The position numbers and the translations under genes were made by a program. This document shows, piece by piece, positions 21,060 to 31,171 of a stretch of DNA of 64,000 bases (within the stretch, counting starts at the first letter, position 1; each line of letters begins with the position of its first letter). The stretch lies in the NCBI GenBank assembly GCA_900095095.1, contig FMBT01000383.1, forward strand, positions 108,065 to 172,064. Direction: 5' to 3'. The DNA comes from Fragilariopsis cylindrus CCMP1102 (taxonomy: Eukaryota; Bacillariophyta; Bacillariophyceae; Bacillariales; Bacillariaceae). Under the pieces are notes generated by a model. The model made no database searches, was not told the DNA's origin, and saw only the letters and a list, made by a program, of their open reading frames with translations.

Positions 21060-21892
21060 CAATAACTCACATCTGATCTCATCTATCAACGGAATATCTG
21101 TATACAATTCTATACTTGATCGATGCATCTTCAATCGAGATAACTTCAATCTCAATCCAGCTCAATGTGAACTACTCAAGTGGCATAGTCAATGGTGCCA
21201 CTGTGATCTTAACCGAGACTGTCTGAAATTGGAACAACTGCCTGCATCCCTTGCTGCTACAAGGCATGTCAATATGCAAACTTTTGTTAGTTGCTGGGGA
21301 ACGGAACTTGGATCATAGTCAGTGTGTTAAATCCAGTACTGGATACATTGTTGAAGTCATGGGCTGCTCAGTAATATGGTGCTCTAAATTGCAACCTTGC
21401 ATTGACACATCAACAATGGAATCGGAATACACTACCCTGTCAATGGCACTCCGTGCTGCTATACCACTCATGGCAGTTACTGCTTCAACATTAAACAAAG
21501 GACTCAGCTTTACTGAAACCAAATTTTTTACAATTTAAAGAAACTGTTCACAAGGACAATATGGGCGCTCTCAAGTTTGCTCATCTTGAACCTGGACGTA
21601 ACACTCATCATTCAAAATTGTATGCGCTTAAACCACACTGGTTTCGATCATGGTTAAAGCCAAAAGAAATTGAAATCATTCACTGTCCAACGAAAGATCA
21701 GAAGGCTGACTTCCTAACAAAACCCTTAACTGAAACCAACTTTGATGCATGTTGCTTCTTATCAATGGGTTTGTAACTATATCATTATATATTCAATATT
21801 CATAACGATCTACTACATATTATTACCTTTCAATTTTTCTTTCATTCTTATGAGTTCTAGCAAACTAGAGGGAGTGTGAAGAGAATTCATGA
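21060..21892 (+). mobile_element. Decayed, internally deleted Ty1/copia retrotransposon 3' part
   Basis: Around 21140-21190 the translation FNLNPAQCELLKWHSQWCH matches the pre-integrase block (NLSPAQ-ELL-WH) of copia polyproteins. From 21250 on come RNase H-type blocks: GYIVEVMGCSVIWCSKLQ, STMESEYTTLSMALR, then after a frame change GALKFAHLEPGRN, HWFRSW and IHCPTKDQKADFLTKPLTE, the typical copia C-terminus. Integrase and most reverse transcriptase are missing between them, and the RNase H part is broken by a stop and frame change, so the copy cannot be autonomous. A purine tract (agaggga, about 21867-21873) precedes a TG that starts the likely 3' LTR. I could not fix the right LTR end. Confidence 0.8.
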
Positions 21893-22428
21893 ACCAAGCG
21901 CACATAATGACATCATGCGCGATGTGCCATACATGTGTCAACATCACTCTATTTACACTACCTAATTATATATCCATTCATCTTATAATTTAACATAATG
22001 CACAACTTAAAATACAAACTACTATCATTTTACTACTACTTAGCTTTATTTATCTTCGCAGCCAGGACCAGACTCATGACTGAATGATAAACGTGATTGA
22101 ATCATTTCATACGCACATCCATCCATCAAAAATATGATGTATTGATGTTCGAATGTCAAAATTAATCTTCCAATGAGCGAATTTTGCCATGCATCATGCA
22201 TGCATGCATCGAATCTACAATCGAATCCAAGGGCATCCATGACAAAACTCAACTAAAAGATACTCTACATACATACTGTACATCTTTTTATTGTAGTCTA
22301 GCCAGCAATCTTCCAGTAAAGGGCTTACATTCGCAGTCTTATCCATTCCTTCGAGTACAGCATAAGTAGATCTTGTCTGTTCAACCAATCGCAACAACCA
22401 ATCGAATCCTACGAATAACAACAACAAC
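21893..22428. other. Probable 3' LTR remainder, then promoter of the DUF3727-like gene
   Basis: Continuation of the putative LTR begins at 21875 and has no clear end. A gcatgcatgcatcg motif occurs near 22198. The final 50 bp (aacaacaacaac) is a leader-like stretch before the next gene. No other gene seen. Confidence 0.4.
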
Positions 22429-23190
22429 ATGAACTATATTCTTAACAACATCGTCGCGGTGGCGGTTATGGTATTATTATTATGTATCTCTTCAACGAGT
22501 GACGCCTTTACATTGCTTTCACGACAAAATCAGCGTACAATGAAACCAACACTACTGGCTGCTGCTTCCTCAGAAGAAGATTCTACATTAACGAGAGTAC
22601 CAGATGATGATGAAGGTGTTGCTATTCCCTTTTTGGATAGGACAGAGAACAGTTTCATTGAATGTTATGCAGATTCTATTATAACAGTTGGTGATGTCGA
22701 ATATACGATTGGTGTACCATGTGATTATTGTGTTGCATTGTGTTACTTCGATGATAAAGAGAATTTAATCCCGGTAGAATTAACTGATGATTTAATGGAT
22801 GATATATTCCCATTTGCTGAATCAATTGTTAGTGAAGAATTTGAAGAAGAATTAGTATTACAAAGAACACCTCAAACATTAACATTGGTTGGTGAATTAG
22901 AAGATGATGATACTGATATGGACGACGAAGATGAGGACGATGATGAGGAAGATGAAGAATATGATGGTCAAGATGAGGTTGAAGTTTTAGTAACTTTTGA
23001 ACATCGTGATAAAGAATATAATTTGGTTCGTTTAATGGATCCAGTTTTATTGGTCGGTAAAGTCGATTCTGAACGACCAGATTTAAGAGTACTATTAACA
23101 CCAGAGGAATCTGACAATATTATGCCACAATTAGAAGCTGCCTTTTTGAAATATCACGAAGACGAAGAAACAAATTCGATCTTACCATAG
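22429..23190 (+). CDS. Plastid-targeted DUF3727-like protein
   Basis: This single-exon 253-residue protein begins MNYILNNIVAVAVMVLLLCI and then SDAFTLLSRQ, a signal peptide plus AF motif for secondary plastid import. The mature part has two related beta-rich blocks. The first includes EYTIGVPCDYCVALCYFD and ENLIPVELTDDLMDDIFPFA, then TPQTLTLVGELE. The second, after an Asp/Glu run, includes KEYNLVRLMDPVLLVGKVD and LLTPEESDNIMPQLEAAF. This agrees with DUF3727 proteins of cyanobacteria and plastids (acidic, about 150-250 residues, with a later DUF1292-like half), whose function is not known to me. Family call from memory of the motif layout only. Confidence 0.65.
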   Translation: MNYILNNIVAVAVMVLLLCISSTSDAFTLLSRQNQRTMKPTLLAAASSEEDSTLTRVPDDDEGVAIPFLDRTENSFIECYADSIITVGDVEYTIGVPCDYCVALCYFDDKENLIPVELTDDLMDDIFPFAESIVSEEFEEELVLQRTPQTLTLVGELEDDDTDMDDEDEDDDEEDEEYDGQDEVEVLVTFEHRDKEYNLVRLMDPVLLVGKVDSERPDLRVLLTPEESDNIMPQLEAAFLKYHEDEETNSILP

Positions 23191-23967
23191 GTAGTACAGC
23201 TAAGAAATAAGAATAAATACAGTAAATAAACAAAAAAACAAGTTTTAATTAATAATGCTACTGGTGTGTTGTAATCCCCACTTTCATTACTATTATGATT
23301 TGTTTAAAGGAAGGCATCGGAATGCCTTTTTCAAATGACAGCCGCATAGTTGTTCATCTATCTTTACCACATGATATGAATGTTTTGTGTTGATTAGCTT
23401 TTGACCTTTTCCTATCCAAAGAAATAACACTCTAATTGTATTTGTGAGTGAGGCCGAGTTCATTCATTCACCATCTCATCGGTTTCTAAGCTAGCTACTG
23501 TAGAAGAGGACGTAATATTCCAACGAAGCAATTATGAATGTAACAGTCGATAGAATGACGACTGTAATGTATCCTATAGCATCACTTCACCTATATCAAA
23601 TGAAATATAGGCTTTTCTATCAACATAAAAATAACACTCTAATTGTATTTACGAGTGAGTTCATACATCACACCCCATCATCGTTTTCTAAGCGAGGAGA
23701 GGATATCTACATGATTCTAAAGAAGCGATACTACACTAAATGTAACGATGATGATACAATGACTACTGTGACGACTATGTTGTAGCATCAACACTCTCTT
23801 CGAATGAAATATAAATGACTACCGCTATTGACGGCACAATACCTATCTTATTCCTGTTGTCAAGAAACGTATACGCAAAAACACACTTGAGTTTACAATG
23901 AATACGTACGTAAAGGAAATTGAGCTGTTGTTATATTATAATATATATTGTTTCTATATTTGTTTGT
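23191..23967. other. Convergent intergenic region containing a diverged tandem duplication
   Basis: Lies between the DUF3727-like and uS12 3' ends. It contains the roughly 205-bp duplication listed separately. Open frame 23534-23785 spans the two copies and has no recognisable protein content. Confidence 0.6.
23422..23812. repeat. Two diverged direct copies, about 205 bp each
   Basis: Copy 1 begins at 23422 and copy 2 at 23629. Both carry aaataacactctaattgtat, then gtgag...ttcat, tttctaag, aagcaattat/aagcgatac, ...aatgtaac..., gacgact, tatagcatca/tgtagcatca and tgaaatata in the same order at 204-207 nt offset. They are clearly homologous with many substitutions and small indels. Confidence 0.8.
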
Positions 23968-24399
23968 TTATGAACGAGGCTTTTCTTTCTTTTCCTTGTA
24001 TAGAGCCCAAAGAGACACACCCGAAACCTTAACGACCTTGAAACGAACTCCAGCAATATCTCCAACGGAATGTCCGGAACGACCGAAACCAGCAATTAGT
24101 ACTTCGTCATTCTCATCAACATAATTCAGACAACCATCACGTGGGACGAAGGCAGCAATTTTCTTTCCATTCTTAATAAGTTGTACACGGACGCATTTAC
24201 GGATAGCAGAATTAGGTTGCTTTGCTTCAATACCGATCTTTTCTAGAACAATTCCTTTGGCCATTGTGGATCCTCCCATAGGGTTAGCCTTCAATGCTGT
24301 GATGGAATTGGCTTTGCAGAAGGCAGCATCTTGCCAACGTTGGGTACGTCTATGAATTCGGAGCTTACGTCCACATCTTAGTCCATTTGGCTTACCCAT
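23968..24399 (-). CDS. RPS23: 40S ribosomal protein S23 (uS12)
   Basis: A single-exon 143-residue protein, full length and colinear with eukaryotic S23: [20 protein letters not shown], the [20 protein letters not shown] block, then [20 protein letters not shown] and the [20 protein letters not shown] loop. It sits at the decoding centre of the small subunit, where the conserved loops help check codon-anticodon pairing. The PNSAIRK motif, in which a proline is hydroxylated in other eukaryotes, is present. No intron is seen. Expected to be highly expressed. It is convergent with the DUF3727-like gene. Confidence 0.98.
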   Translation of the reverse strand: MGKPNGLRCGRKLRIHRRTQRWQDAAFCKANSITALKANPMGGSTMAKGIVLEKIGIEAKQPNSAIRKCVRVQLIKNGKKIAAFVPRDGCLNYVDENDEVLIAGFGRSGHSVGDIAGVRFKVVKVSGVSLWALYKEKKEKPRS

Positions 24400-25110
24400 C
24401 TTGATTTATTTTGTTATGTATTTGAAAATAATATACTTACCTATTTTATAATGATCATTAATAGAGCATACACAATTATCAAACGAATTCGTCAAATAGA
24501 AACAGAAATAAAATTAAATTAGCAAGACGAATATCGGTATATCTAATAATTGAATACGGTTCAAGGCAAATACACAACACCTTCAAAATTGGACAGGGGA
24601 ACTCCTCGATTAAGTAGCTCACAATCACCACAACGTCACAGTAAGACTAATTGTTACTATATGATTGCCTCGCTGTGTCTAAAGGTTCCTGTATATTCTC
24701 GACATCATTGGCAACTACTTCACGTACCTGTATTAAATACTTTGTCAAACTAAGCGAATTAACAGTTGATTAATTAAATTCCTTTTACACGCAATTTAAA
24801 AAAAAAACTTTTCGTGCATCGCGACAAAACACGTACAAAATAGCGAGTGGACTCAAAATGAGTACAGCGGTAAGGAGGAAAGAGTCTGACCTCCGTCTGA
24901 TTGATTCGCGCGGGACTTATTTCTTCGAAATAACGTGGATACGGTTTAACGCTTAATATTTTATTAAGAATTCCATTTCAGTTAAAAGTTATTAGGGTTT
25001 TTTGATTGATTCCTTAGTACTGTAGTCATTAAATTAAGATGATCTGATTGAACTTGTACAAGAAGTAGTACCAAACAACTTTTGAGATAAGTAAGGGAAG
25101 TAAAAAAGAG
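24400..25110. other. Intergenic region between divergent RPS23 and the RG/GT14-like gene
   Basis: Presumed promoter region of RPS23 (minus) and the downstream gene (plus). A 67-residue frame (24550-24753) is probably chance. A ggagg/cctcc mini-stem occurs near 24875-24893. I looked for snRNA/snoRNA boxes here and found none convincing. Confidence 0.45.
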
Positions 25111-27153
25111 ATGGACTTTCGTTCGCAACTTTCTGCGTTCAAAAGCGGTGGCTCTAGCAGTGGTGGCAACAGTGGTAACAACGCTAACAGTGGTGGGAGC
25201 ACGGGCGATACCGGTAGAGGACGAGGTTCGGATAGAAGTAATAATAATAATAATAGTAATAACAACTATAGCAGTAACAATAACAATAGCAATTACGACC
25301 GTAGTCGCAAAAGACCTCCCAGCCGCGATTACTACAATGATAATAGAGGTGGAGGAAGATCTCCAACTCGCGATAATTACAATGATAATAGAGGTGATGG
25401 ATATAGAGATAGCAGAGACCGGCGGCAACTAAGTCCTAACTCTAACTATCATCATCAGGGAGGAGGACCTCCCAACGCACAACGTCGAAGATATAATCCT
25501 CCACTAGATCTAGATGGCTTAGGTGACCTTCGAAATTTCGGTTATCGAATTCCTCGAGGTTTTCCAACCGCACCGTCGAAGGAAGAGAAAACAAAAAAAT
25601 CTAAGCATTTGGCATTATTAGTACTTACAATCGAAGATTTAAAGTACGAACATATCTGGAAGAGCTGGTGCGAGAACAACAACAATAATAGTAATGAAAA
25701 TGACGACGGCGAATATTTCATATCAGTGGTTTGTCATGCCAAGTATCCACAAAAGGTAAAAAGAGAATGGTTACGGCAACGTATGTTGACATTTCCACCA
25801 AAATTAGGAAGAGGAAATTCTTTTAGTGATCCGGTACATTTATCTCGAACACCAAATTGGGGATCTATAGAGATCACTCGTGCCATGCTAGATCTCTTGC
25901 AGGATGGATTAAAAATCGGGAACAAGAATACAAAACAATGCGAAGACAAACGCTTTGATGCTAGTCGGTATCTCGTTCGATCTCCCTCATCTTTTATTGC
26001 AGAAAATAACAATGATGGTATATGTAACAATATTCCACCTGTTGACCAATTTCTCTTCGTTTCGGAAAGCTGCCTTCCTGTGGTCACTGCACCCGAATTC
26101 TTTTCGAGAACATCCGATCCAACCGTTTCGTGGTTGAATGCTAGTCATCGCAGTCAAGAAGGTATTCCAAAGAACAAATACGAAGATGACCAATTTGCTG
26201 GCATTAATCGTCGTGTACCCGGACAGTATCGTTGGAAGGGAGATCAATGGGTATTACTTTCTCGAAGGCATGCATCCAAAATTATTGGCATGGATCGACC
26301 ACATATACCACCCAAACATCAACTCTGGCAGTCCTTTCGTCATATCAATGCTAGCGACGAAATGTTCTTTCCAACGGCGTTGGCACTTTTGGGTGAACTG
26401 CGCTATAGTAAGGAGGGTCACGATACTCAAAAGGGACGCAGTCGAGACGAAGAATTATCATCTCAGACTAGAGAAAGAGGTGATGCGTCTTCCTCTTCTA
26501 CTGGTGTGTTATCGTCGCCTACTAGGAACGCTACTCACAATGAAGCTGCAAGCAAGGATGAGGCACGGTCCACAGCCGATTCTGGTTCATCGTCATCTAC
26601 TACAGTACCAATTAAAAATGAGTGTATTATTCTAAAGCCAGTGACCTATACTGATTGGAGTCAGGGTATGAAAAATCCAGCATTATTCACCCGCGGTGAA
26701 ACTGATTTAAAACGAGTTAGCAAACTAGCTCGAAACAATGGATGTTTGATGGCACGTAAATTTGCAACTCATATAAGTGTCCCCGGTATTCCATCCAATG
26801 AACAAAATATTACGGGTGAAATATCAATAGAACAATGGTTTTCAGTAATCAAAGAAATTAAATACGAAGAAGAAGAAGAAGCGAAAAAAGTGCCTGCTCC
26901 CATACCGCCAATATCGGAAGGAGAACAGGAACAAGAACCAAACAAGCCGATCATATTATCGGAAAAAAATGATACAGAAATTGAGAAAGATGACGATGCG
27001 AATGATAGTAGTTCTGGTGACGACAATGACGATTATGATGGTAGAAGTTCAATTTCACCCCCATCCCCATCTCTCAAGGCAACTGACGAAGATGAGAAGG
27101 AAGTCGATATCGAGGAAAAGGATATAGACGAAGGAGAATTTCAGTTGGAATAA
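25111..27153 (+). CDS. RG/Asn-rich protein with a GT14-like (core-2/I-branching) domain
   Basis: A single-exon 680-residue protein. The first 130 residues are Gly/Ser/Asn/Arg-rich with repeated RDxYNDNRG units, resembling RGG-type RNA-binding tails. From about residue 165 to 430 lies a block with GT14 (core-2/I-branching beta-1,6-N-acetylglucosaminyltransferase, Branch) landmarks: HLALLVLTIEDLKYEHIWKS, FLFVSESCLPVV, WVLLSRRHASKII and ASDEMFFPTALALLG. The acidic C-terminal 200 residues are disordered. Family members are usually Golgi type II membrane proteins, but this one has no signal peptide or membrane helix, so the domain would sit in the cytosol or nucleus. Whether it is a working transferase is unknown. 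Confidence 0.65.
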   Translation: MDFRSQLSAFKSGGSSSGGNSGNNANSGGSTGDTGRGRGSDRSNNNNNSNNNYSSNNNNSNYDRSRKRPPSRDYYNDNRGGGRSPTRDNYNDNRGDGYRDSRDRRQLSPNSNYHHQGGGPPNAQRRRYNPPLDLDGLGDLRNFGYRIPRGFPTAPSKEEKTKKSKHLALLVLTIEDLKYEHIWKSWCENNNNNSNENDDGEYFISVVCHAKYPQKVKREWLRQRMLTFPPKLGRGNSFSDPVHLSRTPNWGSIEITRAMLDLLQDGLKIGNKNTKQCEDKRFDASRYLVRSPSSFIAENNNDGICNNIPPVDQFLFVSESCLPVVTAPEFFSRTSDPTVSWLNASHRSQEGIPKNKYEDDQFAGINRRVPGQYRWKGDQWVLLSRRHASKIIGMDRPHIPPKHQLWQSFRHINASDEMFFPTALALLGELRYSKEGHDTQKGRSRDEELSSQTRERGDASSSSTGVLSSPTRNATHNEAASKDEARSTADSGSSSSTTVPIKNECIILKPVTYTDWSQGMKNPALFTRGETDLKRVSKLARNNGCLMARKFATHISVPGIPSNEQNITGEISIEQWFSVIKEIKYEEEEEAKKVPAPIPPISEGEQEQEPNKPIILSEKNDTEIEKDDDANDSSSGDDNDDYDGRSSISPPSPSLKATDEDEKEVDIEEKDIDEGEFQLE

Positions 27154-27310
27154 AATTATTAAGACCTCGAATTAATTCAGTAACTTCATGTATTATTAAT
27201 AGTATTATTAATAGTATTATTATTATTATTATTATGTAGCACTTTTTGCATTTAGAAGCACATTAACGTGTACAACCTCATCTGTTACGTCATAGTATAT
27301 TCTTTTGTAG

Positions 27311-28756
27311 TTATTCAATCATTATTTCTTGACTACCGTTGATCTCAGCATTTTGTAGTTTAATTTCTTTGATCGTATTTTGCAGCTGTTCCTCTTTTAA
27401 TTCTTCCTCCTCGAGAATTTGAAGATTATCTACCACATCCTCCATAGCGCCCTGAAGCTGTTGAATAATCGACATGGCATTTTTCTTATTAAATTTGTAC
27501 AACCCATAAAACAAATCAAAGGAATCTGCCGTAGTAGAATCAATTAGTTTTAAAACAGATTCAAACCCTTTCGTATCGATGGGTGTTTTGCTCAGACCCT
27601 GTGCACCTAGAATTCTTCCCATGAGATGTGTAATAAATTGCGAGTTCGCAGCATATTCATCATGTGATTTACAACTCAATGGTACCATTCGACATCCCTC
27701 CTCCTCCCAGATACTCAAAAAGCGCTCTATCCTATCCATAGCCTCAGTGTAGGAATACTTATCTTCATTGTTTTGGTTCTTATGATTTGAGTAAATCAAC
27801 GAATCAGAAATATCCTCGTCGGAGATTCGATCATTGACAAAGGCTCTGTCGTTTTCAAAATCGAATTTGTTATCCGGATCAGAAACGAGTTGATCCACTC
27901 TTGTTTTTTCATAGACGAAATTAAGATTATGCCATCCATTCTTTCCTGAGTCAGGACCAAACATGGGATGTGTGCAGAGTATATCACATTCTTTTGGTAA
28001 TTGTTCTAATAGTATATCGCGTGCGTGTTCCTTCACACTCAAGACATCGACTATCAACGGTCCTTTATTTGTTTTCGATTTAGAAATATATTCTTCCAAT
28101 TGCGGTGCGAGAGTTTTTATAGTAGAATCGAAACTGACGATCGACGTCGCAACAATAATCACGTCCAAGTTTTGGTCTAAAAATGATTGTGGATCCGAAA
28201 GTGGTACATAGTCCGCACCCATATCATTGGCAACATCAGTATAATCACTTCGAGACGTAACCACAATCTTCCCATGTTTACTCAGAGTTTTCGCAATAAA
28301 TTGACCAAATCGTCCAAATCCCACCACACCAATTGTTAAAGGTTTGGCACGTAGAGCAGATAGTTTTTCACATCGTACATCCGCCAATTTACGTGCTAGT
28401 TCCGCCTCTTCCTGTTTCAGTTCTTCTAAACGACCGATAGGACTAGGAATAGCTTTACTACCACCACTATTATCCGCTTTGTTGTTGTTATTATTTATCC
28501 CATTGTTGAAACCATCTTCGCTCAACTCGAGATTATTAGAGGCAGACAAGGCCTCGCCTCGAATTAAATCAAGTTTATCCGCAAATTGACGAGAGAATTT
28601 GTAATTTTTTTGTCTATTGACATTATTATTATTGTTTAAATCTAAAGCATAGGTCGTCGTCGTCGTTCTGCTGCCCAGCTGAGAATATTCGGCGCAGTAG
28701 AGACTAAGCACAAGTAGTGCCAGAATTGGAGATATTATTATGTTTCGTGGAATCAT
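27311..28756 (-). CDS. TyrA-type arogenate/prephenate dehydrogenase
   Basis: This single-exon 481-residue protein has a Rossmann start TIGVVGFGRFGQFIAKTLSK (about residue 140), then VIIVATSIVSF, LIVDVLSVKEHARD, the CTHPMFGPDSG substrate-binding motif, and the helical half with CKSHDEYAANSQFITHLMGR and DLFYGLYKFNKKNAM. This combination is typical of plant and algal TyrA enzymes, which oxidatively decarboxylate arogenate (or prephenate) to make tyrosine (or 4-hydroxyphenylpyruvate) with NAD(P). The N-terminus (MIPRNIIISPILALLVLSLY) looks like a signal peptide, consistent with plastid import, though no clear AF motif follows (TYALDL instead). A coiled EELKQEEAELARKLADVR segment precedes the catalytic domain. 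Cofactor and substrate preference cannot be read here. Confidence 0.85.
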   Translation of the reverse strand: MIPRNIIISPILALLVLSLYCAEYSQLGSRTTTTTYALDLNNNNNVNRQKNYKFSRQFADKLDLIRGEALSASNNLELSEDGFNNGINNNNNKADNSGGSKAIPSPIGRLEELKQEEAELARKLADVRCEKLSALRAKPLTIGVVGFGRFGQFIAKTLSKHGKIVVTSRSDYTDVANDMGADYVPLSDPQSFLDQNLDVIIVATSIVSFDSTIKTLAPQLEEYISKSKTNKGPLIVDVLSVKEHARDILLEQLPKECDILCTHPMFGPDSGKNGWHNLNFVYEKTRVDQLVSDPDNKFDFENDRAFVNDRISDEDISDSLIYSNHKNQNNEDKYSYTEAMDRIERFLSIWEEEGCRMVPLSCKSHDEYAANSQFITHLMGRILGAQGLSKTPIDTKGFESVLKLIDSTTADSFDLFYGLYKFNKKNAMSIIQQLQGAMEDVVDNLQILEEEELKEEQLQNTIKEIKLQNAEINGSQEIMIE

Positions 28757-29128
28757 TGGTGAATTGTTGAATCAGGTATAGTTGTATATTGGAATCAGTT
28801 TAAGTTTGTATGTTTGTATTTTTTGTGAGCTGTCAGTAAATTATTTCTGTTATCGATAAGCGAGCTGGGCATGGGTCAACGAAGAGTGCATAGAAGATCT
28901 TCACAAGAGCGAAGATGTTGTTGTTGTTGATTATCTTGTTTTGTCGTCGTATCTTTTTGCTTTCCTCCTTCCTTTTCCGAAGATCGCGAGTCTTCTCGTT
29001 TTCCTGCTTATGTATGGACTGGTTGTTGTGTTCGGTTTTGTAGGTCGCGTCGAAAATTGAGCTCACTCCAAGCAAGATAGATGATACTGATGCACAAGTA
29101 ATGGTAGTATCATTGTTAGTGTACAAGT

Positions 29129-29197
29129 AAGTTGCATTTTTACAAAATGGCGGGTTTGGTGACAAGTTGCATTTTCAACATGTGGGTTTTGGTGACC
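29129..29197. repeat. Imperfect 35-bp tandem duplication
   Basis: The two copies start aagttgcattttta and aagttgcattttca and both end with gggttt(t)ggtgac. They differ by a few substitutions and small indels. Confidence 0.7.
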
Positions 29198-29350
29198 CTC
29201 TTGCTTTGTTGTTCTTCTCTCTGTTCTACGACTTGTATGTTCTAGCACTTTGACACAGTGCGTCGTTATTGGAGGTGAGTCATCGCGCCAACACGCCCGC
29301 GAGCCAGAAAACAAAAATAGTCCAGAAGCAAAGAAAACCTTCGAAAAAAT

Positions 29351-29380
29351 GTGCACGTTTGATAATTTTCAAACGTGCAC
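29351..29380. repeat. Perfect 12-bp inverted repeat, 6-nt loop
   Basis: Arms gtgcacgtttga and tcaaacgtgcac (29351-29362 and 29369-29380) with loop taattt. It lies about 250 bp upstream of the next start codon and could be a factor-binding palindrome or a cruciform/hairpin. Confidence 0.9.
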
Positions 29381-29631
29381 TAGTGAGTCAGGGCCCTCCA
29401 GCTCTACACGTCGTTGTTTAACTCAGAGCGAACGAATGAATCCAAAATAAACACATTACACCGCACATCAACTTACACATCAAATTAATATTACAAGAAC
29501 AATTAATACTGATTGTGTAAATACTTGAAGTAAGAAGGGCAGAAAACAACTCACTCACTTTACATAATCTAATCTAATCTAATCCTATTCTAATCCCAGA
29601 TCTCTTATCATCTATCATACATCCTAGACCG

Positions 29632-30969
29632 ATGACGAATATTCACGCCATGATAATCGTTCGAAAGTTCCTGATTTGGACTTTCGCTACTATTGGCACG
29701 ACTGTTGCCTTCACGACCCAGTATACTAGCAGCTCTGTTGGTTTTAGTCATATGAAGCACAATGATGATACTAGGAGAAGAATTATTATCATCAAATCGC
29801 CGATGATGAAGACTTCGTGGTCATCGTTGAAAAAAGAAAACTCTCATACGCATACGATGATGATTCTATTTTTAGTACTACAACGCTGATTGAGGAAAAA
29901 GAAAAGAAGTTACTAATGAGTAGTAGGATACCATCTCCTAATACAAAAAAATGAGCAAACATCAGATTGCCTTCCGAGAACTCTTAGAAGGAATTCTTTA
30001 TACACCCAAGGAAATAGAATCATTACTCAATCCTAATATGAGATCAATTCTGGAAGGAATATCTGCCAGTTATAATGAACATGCTGTATATCGTGCATTT
30101 GAGGTATTGTATGAAGATTATGTACCCATACGACTTACAGGTCGGATTGTATATAAACAATTTAGAAAATAATGGATGAGTCGAAACAATACCAAGAATC
30201 ACAGATAAGTACAGTCATGGAACAAACCGGAATGTCACGATCAAGTATTGAAGAGTGTTGGTCTACATTTATTCAGATAGTAGATAGACGAACAATATCA
30301 CATGATGAACTTCAAAATTATATAAAGAACCTCAGACAGTGCAATTGATTCTAGCAGGTATTAATAACGATAATGATGATGATTCGTTTCAGTCTCAATT
30401 TCGTTTGAACAGCTTTTGACTTCTCTCCACAACATCAACAATCTAAGACATAACGACAATTTTGGTATGGTAAAAAATAATAATAGTGAGAATTCGATGG
30501 ATGGAAATATTTTACTGCAAGCCTTAAAGTTGAACTTCAATAATAGAATTAACTTGGATAAAAACAACTCGAAGAAACGACAAAAATATATACAAAGATA
30601 TGATGATATGATAATACAGTTTCGTAAATGGAAGCCACTTATATCGACGTCATCATCATCATCATCATCATCTGGATGATGATGATGATAACGAGAATGA
30701 GAAGGACCATCACGGCCAATGCAAGTATTAAAAGGTTGCTTTGTTGGAAGTGAAAATCCTGCTGTTCTGGAAGCATTAAAAATTATTTATGTTGATTATG
30801 GTGCATTACGATTATCAGGTGATATGATATATAAACTTGTTTCGACATTGATGGGACCAATTGTTCGACGACATGAAAGACGCAATCTAATTAGAACTAT
30901 CAAAATAAATAAATGAATGATGAAGAACTAAAGAAGTTACTTGCAGTCAACCGTAATTGTAGTACTTGA
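29632..30969 (+). pseudogene. Frame-broken gene for a putative plastid-targeted repeat protein
   Basis: Open segments hop between frames but join into one 447-residue reading if eight one-base changes are undone: seven missing bases at 29830-29835, 29945-29951, 30166-30169, 30324-30326, 30399-30401, 30718-30719 and 30911-30913, and one extra base near 30672-30675. The start holds a signal peptide and TVAFTT plastid-type motif. Two related blocks follow: HAVYRAFEVLYEDYVPIRLT with GRIVYKQ, and PAVLEALKIIYVDYGALRLS with GDMIYKL. Between them are ISTVMEQTGMSRSSIEECWS and a Ser/Asp microsatellite. I recognise no family. The protein reads well on both sides of each break, so an assembly error in a living gene is more likely than a true pseudogene. 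Confidence 0.6.
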
Positions 30970-31171
30970 ATTGTATCTGTATTTGTATTTGTATTATAAT
31001 GAATATCAGACTTAAAGGGGTTATTTGACTTATATTTACAAATCCATCCTATTACATCCCATTGCTGTAGCATGATGTAGTACACATCGAAATATATTAG
31101 TATTGATGTAGTTAATGATATATAATATTATTATTATTTTTATTACTATTATTATTGTTATGCATTATTAT

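Larger units (their letters stand above)
28757..29631. other. Intergenic region with palindrome and short repeats
   Basis: Lies between two divergent genes. It holds a 35-bp imperfect tandem repeat (29129-29197), a perfect palindrome (29351-29380) and (taatc)n near 29566-29600. The minus-strand frames 28833-29165 and 29063-29356 overlap each other and lack domain signs; I do not count them as genes. Confidence 0.55.

Noticed and set aside
20725-21155. Minus-strand open frames near the copia remnant as genes
   Set aside because: They overlap in several phases and pass through short AAAAAAGGG-type repeats; no protein similarity seen.
24840-24960. Possible snoRNA/snRNA next to RPS23
   Set aside because: Only a weak stem and a lone ctga-like word; no box pair or conserved order.
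29063-29356. Minus-strand 97-residue frame with a signal-like start
   Set aside because: It overlaps another frame and a tandem repeat, and nothing after the hydrophobic start resembles a protein family.
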